Source of the DNA: Candidatus Saccharimonadota bacterium | GTDB lineage: Bacteria; Patescibacteriota; Saccharimonadia; Saccharimonadales; JAGQNJ01 | Assembly: GCA_020428115.1 (NCBI GenBank) | Contig: JAGQNJ010000003.1 | Coordinates: forward strand, 1 to 15,745 | Length of the DNA: 15,745 bases | Direction of reading: 5' to 3' | Shown here: piece by piece, positions 7,701 through 13,194 of the stretch | Position numbering within the stretch: position 1 is the stretch's first letter | Layout of the letters: each line of letters starts with the position of its first letter | Notes under the pieces: model-generated | Told to the model about the DNA's origin: nothing | The model's database searches: none | Seen by the model: only the letters and a program-made list of their open reading frames with translations | Program-made: the position numbers and the translations under genes

Positions 7701-9683
7701 AGGTTGGACATACTCGGAACTCAACTTACTCTGGCTGGTGGTACTACTGTATTGCGACAGACAGCCTCAAACGCTACAACGAACGACTTCATAACCTCTA
7801 ACGTCAGTGGTGATGCTAACTATCGTTTCCGAATATATACGAATGGACAACTAAACTGGGGAGATGGTACGAGTGTAGCTGATACCAATCTGTACCGCAG
7901 CGCAGCAGATACGCTAAAGACTGATGATAAGCTCTCTGTTGGTACGCTTGGAACGACAGACAACGCTGCATATCTGTGTTTGAATACGTCGAATATACTG
8001 GCAGCATGTAGCGGAACGGCTGCCGGCGCTGCCTTTATCCAGGGTGGTAACAGTTTTGGCGCAGCGGCAACGCTTGGTACCAATGACAGCAATAGCCTTA
8101 GCTTTGAAACAGGCGGCACCACCTACTGGACGATCAGTACCGCTGGTGTACTAACCGCCTCCAACAGTGCCACCATATCTGTGCCTGGTGTGGGTACAAA
8201 CAGCGAGAGATTTGGCCTAACTGCAGCAGCTGATGGAAATAATAGCCTAGCAGTTGGTAACGGCGCATCCTCTGCTGGTATAGCAGGCGTCGCAATCGGT
8301 ATGAGCTCAAGTGCATCAGGTACCTCTGGTACAGCAGTTGGACAGGGCGCTATTGCTGGATCCGGATCTAACACGACTGCAATAGGGCGACTCGCTAGTG
8401 CTACCTCAAACCAAGCAACAGCACTAGGAGGTAGTGCGAGTGCGACGGCTACAGATGCTACTGCTATTGGCTATGGAGCCACTGCAGCTCATACTGACTC
8501 AATCGCGCTTGGCCAAGGTGCAACCACCACAGGAACCAACCAGTTTGTAATTGGTTCGAATGGCACCTCAATTACAAATGTGTATGTTGGTAAGGGCTTT
8601 ACGAATGCTTCACCAGCCAACGTTGCAATAAATGCCACTGGTGGCTCAGGCACTGACATTGCAGGTGCGGCTATTACCATTGCTGGTGGTCGAGGAACTG
8701 GTTCGGCGATAGGTGGGGCAATCAACTTCCAAACAACTGCTGCTGGCGCAAGTGGCTCAACTGCACGGGCTCTCACAACAGTTCTGAGCTTAGCTGGCGG
8801 TACTGGCTACGCGACCTTCCAGGGTACTGCTGATGGGGCAGATGCGTTTAGGGTGCTTAACACTGCAGGTACGGTAGAGACCCTGACAATCGATACGACC
8901 GCGGGAACAGACAATGTCGCCCAGTTTAACTCGAGCACTGGTAATCAGTGTACGGTTGTAACGGGAACTGGCTGGAGCTGTACATCAGACGCAACGCTCA
9001 AGACAAATGTGGCCACAATACAGGGAGACGCGGCACTCGATACGCTTTCTCGCCTGCGCGCCGTAACTTATAACTGGTTAGCAGACCCCAATGGTACGCT
9101 TCAGAATGGCTTTATTGCCCAAGAAGTCCAGGCAATTATGCCTGAGTTGGTAACGACCGACGGCAACGGGCATCTTTCGTTAGCGAAAGACGGGTTTATA
9201 CCGCTACTTGTCAGTGGTGTTAATGCCCAGCAAGTTCGGATAGCAGACACAAACAGCCGTATCGATAGTCTAGAACAGCAGGTTGCTGCACTGACTGGTA
9301 ATGCTGGCCAAGCTCAGGCCCAGAGCTTTGTTAATCTAAACTTAGCAGGGACTACCACGATAGAGACTTTGCAGGTAACAGGGAGCAGCTCAATCGCTGG
9401 AAATCTGAATGTTGCGGGCAGCGTGTCTATCGCAGGTGACCTCACGATACAGGGCCATGTTAAGGGTAATGCTGATACAAGGGGTGAGGTCGTAGTACCG
9501 GCTGGCCAGCTCAGTGCAGACTACACGTTTGATACACCGTATACGACTAAGCCATTTGTTGTGGCTTCACCTGTAGACAAGCCAGTGTCCTACGGGGTTG
9601 TGGTTACACCGACTGGATTTAGTGTTAAACTCGCTGCACCAGACGCTACAGATACAGCATTCAACTTCCTGGTGCAACAATAG
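4767..9683 (+). CDS. Giant membrane-anchored surface fibre with YadA-head-like repeats and S74 intramolecular chaperone
   Basis: A 1638-residue protein with no cleavable signal peptide. Residues 1-100 are a Pro/Gln/Ser-rich, probably cytoplasmic segment; 102-123 form one membrane span followed by SRR. The rest is outside (type II orientation). The shaft (about 130-1390) is Gly/Thr/Asn/Ala-rich, low in charge and repetitive, with recurring NYGI, DTNLYRSAAN and GNSFGAAA-LGTND units. Residues 1159-1262 show AIG/ALG-type repeats like the YadA head beta-roll. Residues 1407-1510 match Peptidase_S74, the chaperone of endosialidase: SDATLKTNV, then TYNW, GFIAQEVQAIMPELV and a short coiled coil. Ser1407, Asp1408 and Lys1412 sit where this family self-cleaves. 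Residues 1511-1638 add beta repeats and a C-terminal sandwich-like domain. All 14 cysteines occur as seven close pairs. S74 and YadA-head domains are known in trimeric fibres, so a trimer is inferred. The function is probably adhesion. Confidence 0.82.
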   Translation: MQQSGTSAYHPIGQVYTPKPRGTSADSSNGVNPETLPQSSTGQVAAAPEFDQYDSASLDRPETSLDGNSTQPTGGAQPGQPQAEAPKETPDPSRQRQFIKKALIGSAVIILVILLAILITSLLSRRGGQLQSPAESTPDQSVTLEDTQSPDKLPLLGIADNNSKLIVNGDIISQGSIYLASSNNYAQILSAALTGNHQYTLPNASGTFCLDSNNCGYLTEGSVVTTTLDGVGGAITLGNGLAINGTVLSSTNTGGTTTTINSVGGAITLQGTANQINVSTAGQTLTLSTPQDIATSSTPNFASITLAGVGTQNGFNICDASNNCGFAPVGDAFVQNGNSFGAAAVLGTNDAYSLSFETSGATQASIAVGGATTFQNSTDSTSGFRVMDADGGNPVLNVDTTNERIGIGTATPATTLDVVGDAQISTKAQVGNGTGTIGQCRGVLGLADCNAAFEVSRTGVDETANSTYGIYNYSGLAATADTAVSNYGAYNQLALLLGGVGADYTGNQYGSYNSVNVLNAVAVNTFGSYNIVTGNTGSITQAVGVAAEVQAGGGISTSIGVKVITASGPIDTNYGILVQDQTGSNTADYGIAIEGADTYALWIGSGADNTDAANGITFGLSGDTNLYRSAANVLRTDDVLSVGTLGTTDTAAYLCYNSSSQLAACSGTGPGAAFVQGGNSFGAAAVLGTNDTNTLSFETDGTTKLTIGTNGHIGLGSTVGVDSCALLSLGTCSVAFNNQNTLTDFTSTNNVGINNNLLLNPGGAVGTTTTGALNIVETASANGQNFSAVRAARNTVTHRGTGTISVADGAYNDVTNSSSGTISNAAGLQSVVNNSSNGTITNATGVGINVLNTGSGTIGTVKGISITAGNAGTNTVTTNYGIDIAHGAGNTGAVTTNYGINIQSAYSVGAITTNYGINVAAQTAGTSDYGIAVGAADTQTLWLSSNADNTTAAAGIAFGLSRDTNLYRSAANRLATDDRLDILGTQLTLAGGTTVLRQTASNATTNDFITSNVSGDANYRFRIYTNGQLNWGDGTSVADTNLYRSAADTLKTDDKLSVGTLGTTDNAAYLCLNTSNILAACSGTAAGAAFIQGGNSFGAAATLGTNDSNSLSFETGGTTYWTISTAGVLTASNSATISVPGVGTNSERFGLTAAADGNNSLAVGNGASSAGIAGVAIGMSSSASGTSGTAVGQGAIAGSGSNTTAIGRLASATSNQATALGGSASATATDATAIGYGATAAHTDSIALGQGATTTGTNQFVIGSNGTSITNVYVGKGFTNASPANVAINATGGSGTDIAGAAITIAGGRGTGSAIGGAINFQTTAAGASGSTARALTTVLSLAGGTGYATFQGTADGADAFRVLNTAGTVETLTIDTTAGTDNVAQFNSSTGNQCTVVTGTGWSCTSDATLKTNVATIQGDAALDTLSRLRAVTYNWLADPNGTLQNGFIAQEVQAIMPELVTTDGNGHLSLAKDGFIPLLVSGVNAQQVRIADTNSRIDSLEQQVAALTGNAGQAQAQSFVNLNLAGTTTIETLQVTGSSSIAGNLNVAGSVSIAGDLTIQGHVKGNADTRGEVVVPAGQLSADYTFDTPYTTKPFVVASPVDKPVSYGVVVTPTGFSVKLAAPDATDTAFNFLVQQ
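5760..5849 (+). repeat. Fibre repeat unit GNSFGAAA, copy 1
   Basis: A 30-residue unit, AFVQNGNSFGAAAVLGTND followed by a SLSFET segment. It recurs at 6783-6872 and 8031-8120 with few substitutions and no gaps. It is part of the shaft. Confidence 0.85.
6480..6632 (+). repeat. Fibre NYGI/DYGIA module, copy 1
   Basis: Encodes TNYGI, then TADYGIAIEGADTYALWIG, then GITFGLSG, directly before a DTNLYRSAAN unit. A second copy lies at 7503-7652 (TNYGI, TSDYGIAVGAADTQTLWLS, GIAFGLSR), shorter by one codon and also followed by DTNLYRSAAN. Confidence 0.8.
6633..6887 (+). repeat. Long fibre module, copy A (pairs with 7881-8135)
   Basis: This 85-codon module runs from DTNLYRSAAN through LSVGTLGTTD, a cysteine pair and AAFVQGGNSFGAAAVLGTND. 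It aligns with 7881-8135 without any gap. By hand count about 18 of 85 residues differ. A truncated third start of the same unit lies at 7653. Confidence 0.85.
7503..7712 (+). repeat. Fibre NYGI module copy 2 plus truncated DTNLYRSAAN unit
   Basis: It repeats the order seen at 6480-6660 (TNYGI, DYGIA, ADNT, GLS, DTNLYRSAAN, TDD). It then departs into unrelated shaft sequence instead of the LSVGTLGTTD segment. Confidence 0.75.
7881..8135 (+). repeat. Long fibre module, copy B
   Basis: Gap-free counterpart of 6633-6887. It includes the AACSGT cysteine-pair segment and the third GNSFGAAA unit (8031-8120). Confidence 0.85.
8241..8552 (+). repeat. YadA-head-like repeat array within the fibre gene
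   Basis: Residues 1159-1262 contain short degenerate repeats of the form (A/S)xA(I/L/V)Gxx(A/S)xA: SLAVGNGAS, GVAIGMSSSASG, GTAVGQGAIAG, TTAIGRLASA, ATALGGSASA, ATAIGYGATA and SIALGQGATT. This is the pattern of the trimeric autotransporter head beta-roll. Confidence 0.75.
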
Positions 9684-9701
9684 TCATCGAGTAGTTTACA
9701 G

Positions 9702-9724
9702 GGGCTAACAGGCTGTTGTAGCCC
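9702..9724 (+). terminator. Stem-loop after the fibre gene, possible terminator without U-tract
   Basis: GGGCT (9702-9706) pairs with AGCCC (9720-9724). An inner AAC/GTT helix sits above it. It is followed by AAAATGTTT, not a run of T, so termination is uncertain. Confidence 0.35.
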
Positions 9725-9777
9725 AAAATGTTTGAACCATCTAGGTAAAGCGCAAGCATTTTTGGTACACTATAGCG

Positions 9778-9783
9778 TATAAT
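9778..9783 (+). promoter_or_regulatory. -10 box upstream of the 289-residue membrane protein
   Basis: A perfect TATAAT; no -35 box was found at a proper distance. A start near 9790 would precede the AAGGGA Shine-Dalgarno (9798-9803), so the gene can be transcribed apart from the fibre gene. Confidence 0.45.
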
Positions 9784-9807
9784 GAGTGGGAATTAGTAAG
9801 GGAAGGC

Positions 9808-10677
9808 ATGCGCCAAAACAGATACGCTAGTACTACCGATAGTGAGCATAGTGGTCGTTTCAGGGCTATCCTGTTAGGGTTACTGTTTGCTGTGTTGCTC
9901 TTGCTAGGGTTTGTGCAACGCACAGGAGCTGCGAGCAGTATATCGCAGGGGTATGCAAGCAATGATCCAGAGATCAGTGTAGGAATGGCGGTATCACTGA
10001 GCATCGATAGCACTCCTGATATACCTCTGGTGGAGCGTGCCACTCTGGGCAACGCTGATAGGTTCGTCGGTATCGTAACCACAATAGACCACAGTTTGCT
10101 TTCGCTCTCGGGCAAGAATACCCAAATACTGGTTAGTACCTCTGGGACAGCAAGCGCATATGTAACAGATCTAAATGGTGCGGTGAATCAGGGCGACGAG
10201 CTGACAGTATCGCCTCTGGCGGGCATACTCATGAAGGCTGGCGATACCGATAGCCTTTTAGTTGGAGCTGCAATCGAAAACAGTGCAGACACAGGCCAGA
10301 TTAGCAGACAAATTACTACCGACAAGGGTGAAGAACGGAGCGTCTTGATATGGCAGCAACGGATGGATATTAATCCGCGCACTCGACAGATTGCCAATAC
10401 TACCTCTGATAGGGCGTTTCTAGTGCTTTTGGGTGAATCTATAACGGGGAAGAAAGTGGGGCAAACCCAGGTTATAGCCGCGCTAGTCATATTTATGCTC
10501 ATGCTTATAGTCGAGGGTTCTATAATTTACGGAGCAGTGCGGAGCAGTATAACTGCCGTAGGTCGTAACCCGCTGGCCAAACGGGCACTATTCAAGGAAC
10601 TACTCCAGGTATCGTGGTTGGCTATGATTGTTCTCGTTTTTGGCCTGGTAGCAACCTACCTTGTACTGTGGATATAG
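9808..10677 (+). CDS. Exported/membrane protein of unknown function with C-terminal two-helix hairpin
   Basis: 289 residues, not recognised as a named family. Residues 20-37 are a hydrophobic signal or anchor, followed by QRTGAASS, where a signal peptidase could cut. Residues about 45-165 are predicted beta-rich, with VGMAVSL, DRFVGIV, SAYVTDLNGAVNQGDELTV and GILMKAG, a layout like small beta-barrel decoration or G2-type phage domains (weak). Residues 222-245 and 268-288 are membrane helices joined by a basic loop with VGRNPLAKRALFK. That loop recalls the GRNP loop of ATP-synthase c subunits, but the second helix lacks the essential carboxylate. AAGGGA (9798-9803) is a good ribosome site. It follows the fibre gene by 124 bp and is the only neighbour that could plausibly anchor or process it; that link is inference. 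Confidence 0.7.
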   Translation: MRQNRYASTTDSEHSGRFRAILLGLLFAVLLLLGFVQRTGAASSISQGYASNDPEISVGMAVSLSIDSTPDIPLVERATLGNADRFVGIVTTIDHSLLSLSGKNTQILVSTSGTASAYVTDLNGAVNQGDELTVSPLAGILMKAGDTDSLLVGAAIENSADTGQISRQITTDKGEERSVLIWQQRMDINPRTRQIANTTSDRAFLVLLGESITGKKVGQTQVIAALVIFMLMLIVEGSIIYGAVRSSITAVGRNPLAKRALFKELLQVSWLAMIVLVFGLVATYLVLWI

Positions 10678-10719
10678 TACTAGTATTATACGGCTAGTAA
10701 GGACTTGATCTAATTGTAT

Positions 10720-10737
10720 TTTCACGTTGCCGTGAAA
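10720..10737. promoter_or_regulatory. Inverted repeat upstream of parAB, split parS-like halves
   Basis: TTTCACG (10720-10726) and CGTGAAA (10731-10737) are perfect 7-base inverted arms around TTGC. Canonical parS has TTTCAC directly abutting GTGAAA; here six bases separate those halves. It overlaps the candidate -35 of parA, so it may be an autoregulatory operator. Confidence 0.5.
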
Positions 10738-10755
10738 TGGTTCTGATGATAGGCT
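10728..10755 (+). promoter_or_regulatory. Weak candidate promoter of parAB
   Basis: TTGCCG (10728-10733) and TAGGCT (10750-10755) are separated by 16 nt. The -35 lies within the inverted repeat at 10720-10737. The match is modest. Confidence 0.3.
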
Positions 10756-10781
10756 AATAGTAAGCACGAGGGTATTGCAAG

Positions 10782-11543
10782 ATGACACAAGTTATAGCCG
10801 TTATTAATCAAAAGGGTGGGGTAGGTAAGACAACTACAGCTCTTAATCTGGCTGCATATCTGCGTAAAATGGGGAGATCAGTACTGATTATTGATATCGA
10901 TCCCCAAGGTAATGCAACAAGTGGACTCGGTATAGACAAAACGAGCCGCGATAATACCATATATGACGTATTACTCGAAAAGACCACTGTTGCAGAAGCG
11001 ATTACCGAAGCTCCAACCATTGGCATTGATGTTATTACTGCTAACGCAAACCTAGCGGCAGCAGAACTAGACTTAGCCGAACGTCCAGAGAGGGAATTTG
11101 CGCTTAAGCAGGCGCTAACAGGGCTGACGTATGATTATGTGCTTATTGATTGCCCGCCAGCACTTGGGCTTCTGACTATTAATGCGCTCGTAGCAGCAAA
11201 ATGGGTGTTTATACCTGTTCAAGCCGAATACTATGCACTTGAGGGCCTCGGGCAACTCCTTGATGTTATGCAGCGGGTTCGCAACGGCCTTAATCCAGAT
11301 CTAGAGTTACTTGGAGTGTGTGCCACTATGTACGATAGCCGTACGTCACTGGCCGAGAGCGTTTACGCTGAGCTCAAGAAACACTTCGGAGTGAAGCTGT
11401 GTAAGACTGTTATTCCGCGTAATGTCCGCTTGGCAGAAGCTCCCAGTTACGGCAAGACGATACTTGAACACGACAAATGGTCCAAGGGTGCGCGTGCCTA
11501 TAAGCAGCTAGCTCAGGAAATTGATAGCCGAATCGGCAAATAA
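10782..11543 (+). CDS. parA: Chromosome-partitioning ATPase ParA (Soj)
   Basis: 253 residues, the usual size of chromosomal ParA. It is a deviant-Walker ATPase that dimerises on ATP, binds DNA non-specifically and moves ParB-parS complexes. The deviant Walker A KGGVGKTT is at 11-18, with the signature lysine at 11. Walker A' DIDPQGNATSGLG begins at Asp38 and Walker B VLIDCPPALGL is near 120-130. There is no N-terminal helix-turn-helix, so it is the Soj type rather than the plasmid type Ia form. GAGGG (10768-10772) lies nine bases before the ATG. It forms an operon with parB, 25 bp apart. Confidence 0.96.
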   Translation: MTQVIAVINQKGGVGKTTTALNLAAYLRKMGRSVLIIDIDPQGNATSGLGIDKTSRDNTIYDVLLEKTTVAEAITEAPTIGIDVITANANLAAAELDLAERPEREFALKQALTGLTYDYVLIDCPPALGLLTINALVAAKWVFIPVQAEYYALEGLGQLLDVMQRVRNGLNPDLELLGVCATMYDSRTSLAESVYAELKKHFGVKLCKTVIPRNVRLAEAPSYGKTILEHDKWSKGARAYKQLAQEIDSRIGK

Positions 11544-11568
11544 CAGCGGTGGGAGAAGGAAAGGAATA

Positions 11569-12432
11569 ATGGCAAAAACAGTATCAAAAGGTCTCGGCAG
11601 GGGGTTTGACACACTTATCCCGCAGGATTTTGACAGTGACATACTTCTTGATACCAATGAGCGGATACAGAAAATCGCAATAGAAAAGATAGCACCAAAC
11701 CAAGATCAGCCCCGGAAGCATTTCGACCAACAAGCCCTTGATGAACTGGCCCAATCAATTCAACGCTACGGTGTATTGCAGCCGCTGGTCGTAAGCAAGG
11801 GTGCGGACGATACGTACATAATTATTGCAGGGGAACGCCGTTGGCGTGCTGCAAAACAGGCTGAGCTTACCCAACTACCAGTGATTGTGCGTTCAGCTAA
11901 GGAGCTAGAGCAACTCGAAATAGCAATTATCGAAAACGTTCAACGGGTTGATTTGTCGCCGCTGGAGCAAGCTGTATCAATTGGCCGTTTGCATGAGCAA
12001 TTTAGCATGAGCTATGGTGACATTGCCAAGCGTCTCGGCAAGGCACCGACAACCGTCAATAATATTGTGCGACTCTTGCAGTTGCCTGATACTGCGAAGG
12101 AAGCACTACGTGCGGGGAAAATTACAGAAGGTCACGCGCGGGCAATACTTGCACTCAAGGGAGATGAAGCTTTGCAAGCGGAGCTCCTCAGTAATATTCA
12201 GAAATTTGGCTGGTCGGTTCGCCAAGCCGAACAGTTTGTGAACTCGGCCAAAAAGGGCGGGCAAACAAGAACAATCAAGAAGCACATGGCTACCAAAACC
12301 GAAAACACAGAGCTGTTGAGCAAGAAGCTAGGATCACCAGTTACTATCAAGCGCACAGCTAAAGGTGGAAAGCTTGAAATCCACTTTACGGACGATCAGG
12401 ATCTGCAGCGCATTATAGATGGGCTGGCTTAG
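11569..12432 (+). CDS. parB: Chromosome-partitioning protein ParB (Spo0J)
   Basis: 287 residues. ParB is a CTP-dependent clamp that loads at parS and spreads. The KGLGRGFDTLIP start (7-18) is the usual ParA-stimulating N-terminal tail. The CTP-binding boxes follow: GERRWRA (88-94) and ENVQRVDLSP (122-131). A helix-turn-helix (about 149-168, YGDIAKRLGKAPTTVNNIVR) comes next, then GHARAIL (188-194) and a C-terminal dimerisation segment. The ATG at 11569 is chosen because AAGGA (11556-11560) lies upstream and the family starts at this tail. A frame extension to 11521 would overlap parA. Its stop overlaps the lepB stop from the other strand. Confidence 0.95.
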   Translation: MAKTVSKGLGRGFDTLIPQDFDSDILLDTNERIQKIAIEKIAPNQDQPRKHFDQQALDELAQSIQRYGVLQPLVVSKGADDTYIIIAGERRWRAAKQAELTQLPVIVRSAKELEQLEIAIIENVQRVDLSPLEQAVSIGRLHEQFSMSYGDIAKRLGKAPTTVNNIVRLLQLPDTAKEALRAGKITEGHARAILALKGDEALQAELLSNIQKFGWSVRQAEQFVNSAKKGGQTRTIKKHMATKTENTELLSKKLGSPVTIKRTAKGGKLEIHFTDDQDLQRIIDGLA

Positions 12433-13079
12433 TAGGCGTCGACCTTGCTAAACGGATAGACACGTAAGGCGAGCACGCCAACGATGTGTTTGTCCTGAAC
12501 GGTGCCAAAGGCTCGTGAATCAAGGGAGTTGTGTCGGTTATCTCCCATAACAAACACTTCACCCTCTTTAACGGTGATATCGACATTGCCAGGAGTAGTG
12601 AAGTTATTTGCGGCATATGGCTGGCCTTCATCTGGGTTAAACCCGTCTGGGTGCTCAGCATTATAGATGGTCACCGTTCCGTCACGAATAACAACTCGGT
12701 CACCAGGAACGCCAATAACTCGCTTGATAAGTTGTTTATTCTCTGTGTTGTTGTAGTCGATTGTGCCCTTACGCGTAAATACGACGATATCACCCCTGTT
12801 GGGCTGGTACGTTTTGTTAGTAATTGACGCGATAGTGCGAGGGAGTTTGTAGACAATAAGTCGATCCTTGTTCTGGAGGGTACTTTCCATACTCGGGCCA
12901 TCAACTTCGTAGGACTGGAATACAAACATCGTTAGCAGAATCGCGACAACAGGAGCAAGTAGAAGAATACCAATAGTAGCAAAGATACTTTTGAGCCCCT
13001 CGCTTTTTTTGGGGTGCTGATTAGCAGGAGGGTGCACTGGCTGGTGTACGGATTGGTGATATTGATTAGGGTGTTCCAC
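12429..13079 (-). CDS. lepB: Type I signal peptidase
   Basis: 216 residues; cleaves signal peptides at the outer face of the membrane. One span lies at about residues 33-55. The catalytic Ser63 sits in DGPSMESTL and the catalytic Lys119 in LIKRVIGVPGD. Box E is GDNRHNSLDSRAFG (179-192). Residues 1-25 are cytoplasmic and rich in His, Pro and Gln. The start is GTG (13077-13079). No Shine-Dalgarno is evident, and a TATAGT -10 lies about nine bases upstream, so the message may be leaderless. It is the only secretion enzyme in the window. Its stop codon TAA (12429-12431) overlaps the convergent parB stop. Confidence 0.95.
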   Translation of the reverse strand: MEHPNQYHQSVHQPVHPPANQHPKKSEGLKSIFATIGILLLAPVVAILLTMFVFQSYEVDGPSMESTLQNKDRLIVYKLPRTIASITNKTYQPNRGDIVVFTRKGTIDYNNTENKQLIKRVIGVPGDRVVIRDGTVTIYNAEHPDGFNPDEGQPYAANNFTTPGNVDITVKEGEVFVMGDNRHNSLDSRAFGTVQDKHIVGVLALRVYPFSKVDAY

Positions 13080-13088
13080 TTACGGTTT

Positions 13089-13116
13089 ACTATACGCTAT
13101 TTGCCCTTGCTTGAAC
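13089..13116 (-). promoter_or_regulatory. Putative lepB promoter
   Basis: On the minus strand, TATAGT (13094 down to 13089) is preceded 16 nt earlier by GTTCAA (13116 down to 13111), a weak -35. The expected start is near 13082, within a few bases of the GTG start codon. Confidence 0.45.
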
Positions 13117-13153
13117 ACTATTATCAACAGCTGAATTATGCACAAAACTTGCT

Positions 13154-13181
13154 TTTGCATTAGCGTAAATCACGGTATACT
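13154..13181 (+). promoter_or_regulatory. Promoter of the LCP-family gene
   Basis: TTTGCA (13154-13159) and TATACT (13176-13181) are 16 nt apart. The expected start near 13188 is only about seven bases before the ATG at 13195. This argues against the longer frame from 13138, which would contain its own promoter. Confidence 0.55.
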
Positions 13182-13194
13182 AAAGTCTACGTTT

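Noticed and set aside
6480..8135. Repeats that might be a CRISPR array or transposon
   Set aside because: The repeats are in-frame protein modules, diverged at silent positions, with no constant short direct repeats, unique spacers, terminal repeats or transposase.
8553..8561. GGTTCGAAT, a T-arm-like sequence suggesting a tRNA
   Set aside because: It lies within the fibre reading frame and no acceptor, D or anticodon arms can be built around it.
5414..8776. Several long minus-strand open frames inside the fibre gene
   Set aside because: They follow from the Gly/Ala/Thr-rich codons of the + strand gene, have no ribosome sites, and translate to low-complexity sequence with no motif.
10450..10677. 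ATP synthase c subunit (atpE) fused to the membrane protein
   Set aside because: The loop resembles GRNP, but the second helix lacks the required Glu/Asp and no other atp genes are nearby. It is kept only as a structural analogy.
13138..13194. Longer LCP start at ATG 13138
   Set aside because: The frame would contain the gene's own -35 and -10 boxes, and the extra 19 residues have no ribosome site.
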